Assembly (NCBI GenBank): GCA_030156665.1 | Contig: JASGMB010000001.1 | Location: forward strand, 24,208-88,207 | DNA from: Clostridiales bacterium | Lineage (GTDB): Bacteria > Bacillota > Clostridia > SK-Y3 | Length of the DNA stretch: 64,000 bases | Direction of reading: 5' to 3' | Part shown: in pieces, positions 54,360 through 63,695 of the stretch | Layout of the letters: each line of letters starts with the position of its first letter | Numbering within the stretch: the first letter of the stretch is position 1 | Position numbers and translations under genes: made by a program | The notes under the pieces: generated by a model | Databases searched by the model: none | The model's input: the letters and a program-made list of their open reading frames with translations, nothing else | What the model was told of the DNA's origin: nothing

Positions 54360-55244
54360 TTATGCTGTTTTTAAGTTCGACTTTTTCTTAGCTCGCCATT
54401 CTCTCCACATTACCCAAACAGGACTTGCAATAAATATTGAAGAATAGGTACCGCTTAAAATACCTATTATAAGCGGAAAAGCAAAATTTTTTATCGACTC
54501 AACCCCTAAAATATACAAAAGCGTAATTGTCAACAATGTTGTAAGAGACGTATTGATAGAACGAGCAAGTGTTTGCCATATGCTTTTATTCACAATAGTG
54601 CTAAATTTATCTTTTTTCATATATTTACTATTTTCTCTTATTCTATCAAATACGATAATAGTATCGTTGATTGAATAACCTAGTATCGTCAATATTGCTG
54701 CTATAAATGAAGTATTAATGGGTATCTGAAAAATAGCATAAACTGTGAGCATAATCAGTACATCATGAATAAGTGCTATCACTGCCGCAACCCCAGATTT
54801 AAATTCAAATCTAAATGTAATATATATCAACATTAAAACAGAAGCAATTAATGATGCTAAAAAAGCTTGATAACGTAACTCTTTACCGATCGTTGGATTA
54901 ACATTATCTGTTGAAAATAAGTCTTTTTGTTCTAACCCATATTTTTGCTTTAAAGCTTGAAATACCTTATCTCTCTGAACAGTATCGATTTCCTTTGTCT
55001 TAATAATGACCTGAGTCCCATCCCCCACTTTCTGAATAGCAGAAGGGGCAAATCCTATCGCATCTGCAACAATATTACTAATCTCATTATTATTAAATTC
55101 CTTGCCTATATTGACATGCATTGCTGTTCCTCCAGCAAAATCAATATCTTGGTTTAGTCCCGTAACTAACATTTTACCTATCCCGGCTAATATTATAATG
55201 GCAGATATTATAAAAAATATTTTTCTCTTTCCTATTATATCCAT
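54360..55244 (-). CDS. secF: Protein translocase subunit SecF
   Basis: Inner-membrane partner of SecD that uses the proton gradient to aid export. Six membrane segments; the SecF signature is DIDFAGGTAMHV after the first helix, with a shortened periplasmic loop, and the SecD/SecF helix motif GYSINDTIIVFDRIREN. 294 residues. Starts 15 bases after secD. In Clostridia SecD and SecF are separate, unlike the fused Bacillus form. Confidence 0.95.
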   Translation of the reverse strand: MDIIGKRKIFFIISAIIILAGIGKMLVTGLNQDIDFAGGTAMHVNIGKEFNNNEISNIVADAIGFAPSAIQKVGDGTQVIIKTKEIDTVQRDKVFQALKQKYGLEQKDLFSTDNVNPTIGKELRYQAFLASLIASVLMLIYITFRFEFKSGVAAVIALIHDVLIMLTVYAIFQIPINTSFIAAILTILGYSINDTIIVFDRIRENSKYMKKDKFSTIVNKSIWQTLARSINTSLTTLLTITLLYILGVESIKNFAFPLIIGILSGTYSSIFIASPVWVMWREWRAKKKSNLKTA

Positions 55245-55259
55245 CTTGTATCACGCTCC

Positions 55260-56531
55260 TTAAGCCCCGTATAATTTTGAATTCTTAATATTCATTCCAA
55301 CTGTTTGTCTTAATAAGAATCTTGTTACAATAATTGCAGTAAACATACTAGCAATAATACCAATAGAAAGCGTCACTGCAAAACCTTTGATAGGGCCTGT
55401 ACCAAATCTCCACAATACGGCTGCCGCAATAAGGGTGGTAATATTTGCATCAAAAATTGCTGTAAAAGCTCTTGAAAAACCGGCATCTATCGAAGCTCTT
55501 AAAGTTTTTCCAGCCTTTAACTCTTCTTTAATTCTTTCAAATATTACCACGTTCGCATCAACAGCCATACCAATCGAAAGTATGATACCGGCAATCCCCG
55601 GAAGACTTAAATTCACCCTAAATGCCGCCATAATAATAGCAACAATCGCAATATAAGCAATTAAAGAAATATCGGCTACCAATCCCGGAACTCTATAATA
55701 TAGTAACATAAACAGCAGTACTAAAATAATGCCAATTCCTCCAGCCATAAGACTTGTTTCAAGGGATTTTTCCCCAAGTGTAGGACCGACACTTCTTAAT
55801 TCAACATCCTTAAGAGAGAATGGTAATTTTCCTGCTCTAATAAGACTTGCTAGCCACCCTGCGGATTCAGCAGTAAAGTTACCACTAATAACAACATCTT
55901 TCGTTGAGATGGTTTCACGAACAAATGGCTGAGAAATAACCTCTTCATCTAATGTAATCGCAATGTAATTTTTACCAGCATCTACGTTCTCTTTTTTACT
56001 AAGCCTAGCAGTAGCTTCTTCAAATTTTTTAGTTCCTTCATCGCTGATAGTTAAAGAAACAAAGTTACCTGCCTGCTTAGTAGGGTCATATTGTCCATAC
56101 TGTGCTTTTGCATTTACAACATCTTTTCCTGTTAAAATCACATTTCCATCCGGATCAACAAATTTTAATTCAGCAGTAGCCCCTAACTTTTGCACTGCTT
56201 CTTCTGGATTTGAAATCGCAGGGATTTCTATCCTTATTCTTTTATCTCCTTGACGAGTAATTGTAGCTTCAAAATATCCCAGTGCATCTAAACGCTGCCT
56301 TAACATACCAATTGCTGTATCCATTTGTTCATCAGTAACGGATGCCGTCATCGCTTCATATGTGATGACTGACCCGCCTGTTAAATCTAAACCCCTTCGT
56401 ATTCCGTTGTTTTCATCCAACGCACTGGGAATTGTCTTACCAAATAATGTGACACCATAAAAAGCTGTATAAGCCAAAGCTGCTATTATAAGTACTACAA
56501 TTGCAAATTTAGTAAAACTTTTGGCTATCAT
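55260..56531 (-). CDS. secD: Protein translocase subunit SecD
   Basis: Six-helix membrane protein with a large external P1-type domain. Conserved GLDLTGGSVITYEA, IPAISNPEEAVQKLGATAELKF, VISGNFTAESAGWLASLIRAGKLPF and GMAVDANVVIFERIKEELKAG. 423 residues from ATG 56531, which follows AGGAGG by ten bases; the frame extends to 56597 without support. First gene of secDF. Confidence 0.95.
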   Translation of the reverse strand: MIAKSFTKFAIVVLIIAALAYTAFYGVTLFGKTIPSALDENNGIRRGLDLTGGSVITYEAMTASVTDEQMDTAIGMLRQRLDALGYFEATITRQGDKRIRIEIPAISNPEEAVQKLGATAELKFVDPDGNVILTGKDVVNAKAQYGQYDPTKQAGNFVSLTISDEGTKKFEEATARLSKKENVDAGKNYIAITLDEEVISQPFVRETISTKDVVISGNFTAESAGWLASLIRAGKLPFSLKDVELRSVGPTLGEKSLETSLMAGGIGIILVLLFMLLYYRVPGLVADISLIAYIAIVAIIMAAFRVNLSLPGIAGIILSIGMAVDANVVIFERIKEELKAGKTLRASIDAGFSRAFTAIFDANITTLIAAAVLWRFGTGPIKGFAVTLSIGIIASMFTAIIVTRFLLRQTVGMNIKNSKLYGA

Positions 56532-56613
56532 TCGTATAATTCCTCCTTTTGTAAAATCACATAACGATATTATATCTCTCCCATCATACATAGTCAATAG
56601 TTCACAATTGTTT

Positions 56614-56691
56614 GGTTACATTTAATTTATTTGAAGAATATTATTCCAATTAACATTCTTTTCATCATATTCTTAAAAAAAATATATGTCC
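56614..56691. repeat. Palindromic repeat R2, copy B
   Basis: GGTTACATTTAATTTATTTG continues GAAGAATATTATT and ends CATATTCTTAAAAAAAATATATGTCC, imperfect inverted ends shared with copies at 38706 and 63445. Lies between the HD-protein stop and secD. Confidence 0.65.
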
Positions 56692-56699
56692 TAATTATT

Positions 56700-57365
56700 C
56701 TATAATAGTTTCGCTTCATTTATCATGAGTTCAAACTTTGCATCTAAAAAATTCGCTGCTCTTCTACACATTAACATACGTGCAAGAAATATTTCAAAAT
56801 AATCTATTACCGAAACAATTGTTGTATCAATCTGTAAATCTAACAATACAGTTCTTTTATCCGGATTAATCTTTATTTCCGAACTCTCCACCGCATAATT
56901 TACTCTATCATGAATATCAAACGTAGCAAAATCACTGTTTCTAACCCGGCTGCGTCTGACATCGGTTTTATCAGCTAAAATAAGTGCGGAAGAAATTGTA
57001 TTTACTGCGGAGCCAGTACTTTCATCATGATTCCCTATTGCAGCTATAATTAAAGCAATTTCTTTTGGATTCATCTGTAGTCTTGTTAGGATATTAAAAG
57101 CCAAAATCGCTCCTGTTTGCGCATGGTCTACTCTATTGACTACATTACCAATGTCATGAATATACCCTGCTATTTTGACTAATTCTGCTTCTCTTTCACT
57201 ATATCCTAATTGGAGTAATATTGTTCCTGCCGCTTCAGCAACTTTTGAAGCATGTTTTAATGAATGTTCTGTGAATCCCAGTACTCCTAAAAGCTCATTA
57301 CCTTTTTGCAAATATGTGTTAATTTCGCTGTTATCTTTTATATCTTTATACATGATTTGGGTCAT
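56700..57365 (-). CDS. HD-domain phosphohydrolase
   Basis: A 221-residue cytoplasmic protein. An HD domain spans about 35-150: HASKVAEAAG (first His), GYIHDIGN (HD), HAQTGAIL, GNHDE and ALILADKTDV. Members hydrolyse phosphodiesters or nucleotides; the substrate is unknown. The C-terminal 60 residues have no clear domain. RBS AGGAGG ten bases before ATG 57365. Conserved near scfB and secDF in Clostridia, by my recollection. Confidence 0.87.
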   Translation of the reverse strand: MTQIMYKDIKDNSEINTYLQKGNELLGVLGFTEHSLKHASKVAEAAGTILLQLGYSEREAELVKIAGYIHDIGNVVNRVDHAQTGAILAFNILTRLQMNPKEIALIIAAIGNHDESTGSAVNTISSALILADKTDVRRSRVRNSDFATFDIHDRVNYAVESSEIKINPDKRTVLLDLQIDTTIVSVIDYFEIFLARMLMCRRAANFLDAKFELMINEAKLL

Positions 57366-57431
57366 TATTAAAATTCCTCCTGCTTACTATAACTACTAAC
57401 ATTTAATTTTTTATATTTTAGATAAAATTAT

Positions 57432-57935
57432 TCACTTCATATATTCTTTACTTAAATCAATATAGCCTTGTGCACGTTTAAAAATGGACTGTATTTCTTG
57501 TTCAGTCAGTTTTCTAATAACTTTGGCAGGACTACCTAAAACTAAAGAATTAGGAGGAATTTCTTTATCTGATGTTATTAATGCCCCTGCTCCTATAATG
57601 CAATTCTCTCCGATTCTTGCATTATTAAGAACTGTAGCACCCATTCCTATTAAACAATTATGATAAATCTGACAACCATGCAGTATGGCATTATGGCCTA
57701 CAACTACCCCATCTCCAATGACTGTATTTGTTCCTGTATCACCATGTATAATACACCCATCTTGAATATTCGTTTTTCTTCCAACAGTAATAGATGCTAC
57801 ATCCCCTCTCAGTACCGCATTAAACCAAATACTTGAATCTTCACCAATTTCCACATTGCCTATAATGTTAGCACTATTAGCAATAAAGCAGGATTTATGT
57901 ATTTTTGGATAATAATTTTTATACTTCAGAATCAT
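57432..57935 (-). CDS. Gamma-type carbonic anhydrase-like hexapeptide protein
   Basis: Left-handed beta-helix of 167 residues built from hexapeptide repeats (IGNVEIGED..., ITVGRKTNIQDG, VIGDGVVVGHN, CLIGMGATV, CIIGAGALI), closed by a C-terminal helix. The three zinc-ligand histidines are in IIHGD and VGHNAILHG. Gamma carbonic anhydrase or a YrdA/PaaY-type relative; activity is unproven for many members. Confidence 0.9.
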   Translation of the reverse strand: MILKYKNYYPKIHKSCFIANSANIIGNVEIGEDSSIWFNAVLRGDVASITVGRKTNIQDGCIIHGDTGTNTVIGDGVVVGHNAILHGCQIYHNCLIGMGATVLNNARIGENCIIGAGALITSDKEIPPNSLVLGSPAKVIRKLTEQEIQSIFKRAQGYIDLSKEYMK

Positions 57936-58006
57936 GGTAATAACGCACTCCTCTTTTTTCTGAGTATATTTTATCTACCGAATTTAGGTTTAAACTATAA
58001 CACAAA

Positions 58007-59356
58007 TTATATGGCCAATGCAGCCTGTATCATTAATGCACACTCTATACGTTTTTTCTCTAATTCACATCCAAGTAAATAGGGCTCATTAATATCTTTA
58101 TTAAATTGATATGCATTTGCCGGACATCCTCCACTGCAATAAAATTTAGCCCAACATTCTTTACATTTTTCTTTAGTATAAACATTTGACTTTTGAAATA
58201 ATTGTTTGATATCGGTATTAAATTCATCTGTAAAAACATTGCCCATTTTAAAATTTTGATGGCCCACAAACTGATGACAGGGATATATATCACCCTCAGG
58301 TGTAACCGCAAGGTATTCATGCCCGGAACCACACCCTGATAGCCTTTTAACTACACAAGGTCCCTGACTTAAATCAATCATAAAATGAAAAAAGTTAAAT
58401 CCTTTTTGCTCTTTTTTTCTTTTCAAATATTCTACAGCTAATTTTTCGTATTCACTATATAATATAGGTAAGTCTTCTTTCTTTAAAGCATATTCTTCAC
58501 TGTCAGGTGCAACCACCGGTTCTACAGAAGTTTGCTTAAAACCTAAATCAGCAAGATGCAGTACATCTTTTGCAAAATTGAGATTTTTTCGTGTAAACGT
58601 ACCTCTGACATAATAGTTATCCTGTCCACGGGATTGCGCTATATCCAGAAATTTAGGAACAATATCATCATAACATCCCCGTCCGTTAATTCTAATTCTC
58701 ATATCATCATTTACTTCTTTTGTTCCGTCAAGGCTTAGCACAACATTTGACATATTACTGTTGATATAATTTTTAATATCTTCATTTAATAACAACCCAT
58801 TAGTTGTAATTGTGAACCGAAATGTTTTTCCCGCTTTAGCTCCTTCTTTCTTAGCATATTCAACAATTTCCTTGACTACATCAAAATTCATTAATGGTTC
58901 GCCGCCAAAAAAATCAATTTCAATATTTCGACGCTTCCCGGAATTTTTTATCACAAAATCTATAGCTTTTTTTCCAACTTCACCGCTCATCAACAGTCTA
59001 TCACCTTGAAAACTACCGGTAGAAGCAAAGCAGTACTTACATCTTAAATTACAATCATGTGAAACATGTAAGCATAATGCTTTTACAACAGACTGTTTGT
59101 CCCATAAATCTACATAATCTTGATATGGGTCATCCGTATATAACAATCCATTTTCATGTAATTCTTCAATTTCATTATATGCTTCTTCTAATTGGTATTC
59201 AGAATATTTATTTTTAAATAATGCTATAATTGCATCTTTATTCATTTTCATATAGTAGTCTAACAACTCATATACAATATCATCTACCATATGCACAGCT
59301 CCACTGTATACATCAACTACTATATTAATACCATTTATTGAAAATTTGTGTATCAC
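58007..59356 (-). CDS. scfB: Radical SAM SCIFF maturase ScfB
   Basis: Thioether-forming radical SAM-SPASM enzyme that modifies the ScfA peptide. An N-terminal peptide-recognition region (about 1-85, starting IHKFSINGINIVVD) is followed by the radical SAM motif SHDCNLRCKYCFAS, FFGGEPLMNF and ITTNGLLL, and a SPASM region of cysteines binding auxiliary Fe-S clusters (GCGSGHEYLAV, PCHQFVGH, CKECWAKFYCSGGCPANA). About 449 residues. A GTG at 59371 is in frame, but it is the ribosome site GTGAGGGG; the GTG at 59356 gives the usual family start. Lies 196 bases downstream of scfA. Confidence 0.95.
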   Translation of the reverse strand: MIHKFSINGINIVVDVYSGAVHMVDDIVYELLDYYMKMNKDAIIALFKNKYSEYQLEEAYNEIEELHENGLLYTDDPYQDYVDLWDKQSVVKALCLHVSHDCNLRCKYCFASTGSFQGDRLLMSGEVGKKAIDFVIKNSGKRRNIEIDFFGGEPLMNFDVVKEIVEYAKKEGAKAGKTFRFTITTNGLLLNEDIKNYINSNMSNVVLSLDGTKEVNDDMRIRINGRGCYDDIVPKFLDIAQSRGQDNYYVRGTFTRKNLNFAKDVLHLADLGFKQTSVEPVVAPDSEEYALKKEDLPILYSEYEKLAVEYLKRKKEQKGFNFFHFMIDLSQGPCVVKRLSGCGSGHEYLAVTPEGDIYPCHQFVGHQNFKMGNVFTDEFNTDIKQLFQKSNVYTKEKCKECWAKFYCSGGCPANAYQFNKDINEPYLLGCELEKKRIECALMIQAALAI

Positions 59357-59466
59357 TATTTTTCCCCTCACTTTAATCTTTCATTAATTTACATAGCAGC
59401 GCCTGGTGTTGCTATCTCATATACTTTTAGAATTGTCTAAATATGTCTTAAAATAGATAATCATTA

Positions 59467-59495
59467 CAGTAGCCCAGGCACTGCCTGGGCTACTG
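59467..59495 (-). promoter_or_regulatory. GC-rich hairpin between scfA and scfB
   Basis: CAGTAGCCCAGGC and GCCTGGGCTACTG form a perfect 13-base stem around ACT. No T-tract follows on the minus strand, so it is more likely a stabilising or processing hairpin that favours peptide over enzyme than a terminator. Confidence 0.65.
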
Positions 59496-59552
59496 CTAAT
59501 TATGTACAATTTAAAATCCCAAAGTATCAATATTAATAATTATCATAACGAA

Positions 59553-59690
59553 TTACTTTTCACATTTTTGATTCGCTACTGTGCAAGAAGTTTTGCAGGC
59601 AGATTGACATGAAGTTTGACATTCACCGCAACCTCCATGATTCATACTGTTTTTCAATGTAGCGCCAGTAAGTGTTTTGATATGTTTCAT
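59553..59690 (-). CDS. scfA: Six-cysteine SCIFF ranthipeptide precursor ScfA
   Basis: A 45-residue ribosomal peptide. The start MKHIKTLTGATLKNS is the conserved leader and the core GGCGECQTSCQSACKTSC carries five of six cysteines (positions 21, 24, 28, 32, 36; the sixth at 43), the SCIFF pattern (six Cys in forty-five). ScfB links Cys residues to neighbouring residues by thioethers, giving a ranthipeptide. RBS GAGGAGG before ATG 59690. The mature role is unsettled; work on clostridial relatives suggests quorum or metabolic regulation. Confidence 0.95.
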   Translation of the reverse strand: MKHIKTLTGATLKNSMNHGGCGECQTSCQSACKTSCTVANQKCEK

Positions 59691-59791
59691 AAGTTTGCCT
59701 CCTCTATTTTTCATCAAAAGGTATTATAACACATTATTTTTTTTATGAAAAGTATTTTTACAATATACAAATTTTTAAAATAAAAGATCCT

Positions 59792-60226
59792 TTATTTTTT
59801 AGCTTTATAACTGCCTCCTTTAAGGTTAATGCCTATAACCCCTCCAAAAGCACCGGTAAAAATACCCAAAATCAACATATAAAGTACATACTTATCAAAA
59901 ACAAAACCTGTTAAAGCAAGACAACTTATAAAATATAGAATGATCATATAAGTCAGTCCTGCTATAGCTCCATTAAGCCATCCTTTGCTTCTTGCTTTCC
60001 TTGCAACTCTAGTACCTGCAATGATAATACTTAATACCGTTGTGACAACAACAACTGTCGGAATTGCACTTTCAGGGAAATTAGTATAAGTAATCAATAC
60101 TGCAAACACTAAAAAAATTATAAGTGTAACAATATATGCTAATATTACTCCTCTTAGTACTGTTCCTATACGTATCCCATTTTCTAATGTTGAAGTTTGA
60201 AATGAAGAAAAATTAAACTTTCCCAC
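59792..60226 (-). CDS. TIGR04086-family membrane protein
   Basis: A 144-residue protein with four hydrophobic segments (about 25-47, 57-75, 86-108 and 115-135). The start GIRIGTVLRGVILAYIVTL and the place between yajC and scfA match the clostridial TIGR04086 family, known only from its constant link with SCIFF genes. GTG start at 60226 after GGAGGGATTTTT; that ribosome site lies in the arm of a hairpin (60234-60272). A link to peptide export or immunity would be speculation. Confidence 0.88.
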   Translation of the reverse strand: MGKFNFSSFQTSTLENGIRIGTVLRGVILAYIVTLIIFLVFAVLITYTNFPESAIPTVVVVTTVLSIIIAGTRVARKARSKGWLNGAIAGLTYMIILYFISCLALTGFVFDKYVLYMLILGIFTGAFGGVIGINLKGGSYKAKK

Positions 60227-60233
60227 AAAAATC

Positions 60234-60272
60234 CCTCCGAATAATTATTCCATATTATAATTTATTCGGAGG
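60234..60272 (-). promoter_or_regulatory. Terminator-like hairpin overlapping the TIGR04086 ribosome site
   Basis: CCTCCGAATAA and TTATTCGGAGG form a perfect 11-base stem; on the minus strand ATTTTTGTG follows. The 3' arm contains the GGAGG of the next gene, so folding would both terminate yajC transcripts weakly and mask initiation. Confidence 0.6.
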
Positions 60273-60345
60273 ATTTTGATTTATGACTTTTTTAGATAGT
60301 ACTCATGAATGTAGAAAATTTTTCACAAGCCATCAAGCCATACGA

Positions 60346-60615
60346 TTAGTCAGCATTTTCGACACTTCGAACAGACCATCTTGCCACTTTCAATTTTGTT
60401 TTATCTGCTCCCACTTCTATTGTAAGAATATCATCTTTGATGCTTACAATCTTACCATAGATTCCTCCAATTGTTAAAATTTCATCGCCTACCTTCAAAG
60501 CGGCAAGCATTGCTTTCATTTTTTTATCTCTCTTTCTTTGAGGGAGAATTAATATAAAATAGAACACAACAAATATAAGTATATAAGGAATCAACACTGA
60601 CCAAATATTATTCAT
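60346..60615 (-). CDS. yajC: Preprotein translocase subunit YajC
   Basis: An 89-residue Sec accessory protein. One membrane helix (about 8-25, IPYILIFVVFYFILILP) is followed by QRKRDKKMKAMLAALKVGDEILTIGGIYGKI, the diagnostic YajC block. RBS GGGGGTG before ATG 60615. Lies between tgt and the SCIFF cluster, as is usual in Clostridia. Confidence 0.95.
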   Translation of the reverse strand: MNNIWSVLIPYILIFVVFYFILILPQRKRDKKMKAMLAALKVGDEILTIGGIYGKIVSIKDDILTIEVGADKTKLKVARWSVRSVENAD

Positions 60616-60719
60616 TCTTTACACCCCCGTTTCTTAGGTTTATTCTTGCTAAAAATGATAGTCATCTTTAATTATATCCTTTATCTTCTATTCCATCAAG
60701 TATAAATGTAAAAATTAAC

Positions 60720-61226
60720 CTATATATAAATTTCCTCTATATATTTTTTTGCTCCTTCAATAATGATGTGCCCAACTGATTGACCCATTAATTTATTCAT
60801 TATTTTACTTAACAACTGTTCATTGGTAAATAGCTCTATATTCTCTATTCTGGGTTCCCCTGAACTCAAATTACATTCATTCTCAATAAAAATCCTCAAA
60901 TACCAATCTATATCGTTATTAAATAATCCAACTTTCACCCATCCGTTTTGCTTTCCAAAATTGTATAATAACTGTTCGTCACCTAAAATAGCACATAGTT
61001 GAGATAATGGTAGCTTCTTCGATGTGGCATATAATCTCCCATCATATTCTAATCTATCTTTAGTCTTATATACTACATCAATACTATAGTTTTGACTGAT
61101 TACTTCTATTATTAAAGTTAACACCTGCTTTAAATTCTCAAGTGGCAAATTATAATGGTATCGCAAAACCTTTTGATGAAAAGGAATACTATTTTTTATT
61201 AATCTTTCATACACTCTTGTATACAT
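60720..61226 (-). CDS. Hypothetical protein downstream of tgt
   Basis: A 168-residue soluble protein that I do not recognise. It has a mixed alpha-beta character, a Trp-rich central strand (GWVKVGLFNNDIDWYLRIF) and no cysteines apart from two isolated ones. RBS TAGGAG before ATG 61226; it begins 23 bases after the tgt stop and so is co-transcribed with it. No catalytic motif can be claimed. Confidence 0.72.
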   Translation of the reverse strand: MYTRVYERLIKNSIPFHQKVLRYHYNLPLENLKQVLTLIIEVISQNYSIDVVYKTKDRLEYDGRLYATSKKLPLSQLCAILGDEQLLYNFGKQNGWVKVGLFNNDIDWYLRIFIENECNLSSGEPRIENIELFTNEQLLSKIMNKLMGQSVGHIIIEGAKKYIEEIYI

Positions 61227-61249
61227 AATTTCTCCTATAAAATGCTGTC

Positions 61250-62380
<1,131 letters not shown>

Positions 62381-62470
62381 CTACACCATTCCTTTTTATT
62401 ATATCCTAATATTTAGATGAAAATTATGGTCTATATGCTTGTCTACTGCACTCATTCGTGAATCATTATC

Positions 62471-63373
62471 TTAATAAATAAACATCGCATCTATCAAGGC
62501 ATCTATCATCTTAAATGCATAGCCTGGAAAAATAAAAATATCAGTCCACCCACTTCCCGGTTGCACAAGTCCTTTTTTGTTGGCAGCTGTTTCCAACGTT
62601 CTGCAGCTCGTTGTTCCTACCGCTATAATTCTACCCCCATTTTGTTTACAGGCATTGATCTTTTCTGCCGATTCATCACTTAACACATAAAACTCCGAAT
62701 GCATTTTATGCTCAGTAATATTTTCCACTTTTACAGGTCTAAAAGTACCTAAGCCTACATGGAGAGTAATAAAAACAACCTCTATCCCTTTTTGCCTTAT
62801 AGCCTCAAGTAATCCGTGTGTAAAATGTAATCCTGCTGTAGGAGCAGCAGCTGAACCTTTATTTTTTGCATAAACTGTCTGATATCTATCCTTATTCTCT
62901 AACTTTTTTGTAATATAATGGGGTAGGGGCATTTCTCCTAACTGATCCAATACTTCTTCAAAAATTCCGTTATACTCAAATTTTACAATGCGATTACCAT
63001 CATTTACAATTTCCTTGATTTCAGCTTTTAATTCACCATTTCCAAAGACAAATCTAGCCCCTTTTTTTGCTCTTTTACCCGGTTTTAGTATAACTTCCCA
63101 TTCATACTTGTTAATCTGATGAAGAAGTACAAACTCTATCTTCCCACCGGTGTCTTCTTTTACACCAAATAATCGTGCCGGGATTACTTTGGTATCATTA
63201 AGTACTAAACAATCACCCGGATTAAGATACTCAATAATATTCTTAAATACGTCATGACGTATTTCCCCTGTATTTTTATTCAGTACCATTAAACGTGACA
63301 TTTGTCTGTCATTTAAAGGCTCTTGTGCAATCAGTTCTTCCGGTAAATCATAATAAAAGTCTTTGCGTTTCAT
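62471..63373 (-). CDS. queA: tRNA preQ1 ribosyltransferase-isomerase QueA with an internal C-terminal deletion
   Basis: QueA transfers the ribosyl part of SAM to preQ1-tRNA, giving epoxyqueuosine. Family motifs are present: [70 protein letters not shown] and [10 protein letters not shown]. However, the normal C-terminus (NFHLPKSTLLMLVSALAGR... to YRFFSFGDAMFI) is missing: DALI joins straight to DAMFIY and a stop, in frame. The protein has 300 residues against about 341. A TGATAGATGC direct repeat (12-base period) marks the junction. Activity is doubtful. ATG 63373 follows AGGAG. Confidence 0.9.
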   Translation of the reverse strand: MKRKDFYYDLPEELIAQEPLNDRQMSRLMVLNKNTGEIRHDVFKNIIEYLNPGDCLVLNDTKVIPARLFGVKEDTGGKIEFVLLHQINKYEWEVILKPGKRAKKGARFVFGNGELKAEIKEIVNDGNRIVKFEYNGIFEEVLDQLGEMPLPHYITKKLENKDRYQTVYAKNKGSAAAPTAGLHFTHGLLEAIRQKGIEVVFITLHVGLGTFRPVKVENITEHKMHSEFYVLSDESAEKINACKQNGGRIIAVGTTSCRTLETAANKKGLVQPGSGWTDIFIFPGYAFKMIDALIDAMFIY

Positions 63374-63695
63374 AAATTGATATCTCCTATTTACTTTATA
63401 TATCAAAAAATTTATTTTTTTACTTTAAAATTTTAAATAATACTGGACGTATATTTTTTATTTGAAGAATATTATGGAAAGAACGTTGCAAAAAGGCTTA
63501 GGCCTGTTAACACAGCGGAGGAAAAACCGCATCACTTCTTCAAATAAATTAAATGCACCCAATAATACTTTTTGTATTGACAATTTTTAAAGAGAACCAA
63601 GTATATTATTTTAAATGTGTGTATACCTGATTCTCTTTAATACTATTGTCTCCATTGCTAATAAATATTACACTAAATACAATATAAATGCAATA
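63374..63695. other. Repeat-bearing gap between the SpoIID-like gene and queA
   Basis: About 320 bases with no gene. Contains R2 copy C (63445-63560) and a TTAAAGAGAA/TTCTCTTTAA structure (63587-63640) with a second inner pairing AGGTATA/TATACTT, which lacks a T-tract. Confidence 0.6.
63445..63560. repeat. Palindromic repeat R2, copy C (longest)
   Basis: Ends GGACGTATATTTTTTATTTG and CAAATAAATTAAATGCACCC, each adjoining GAAGAA. The interior holds a GCGG-rich segment absent from copies A and B; GCAACGTTCTTTCCATAATA (minus strand) is shared with copy A. Confidence 0.7.
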
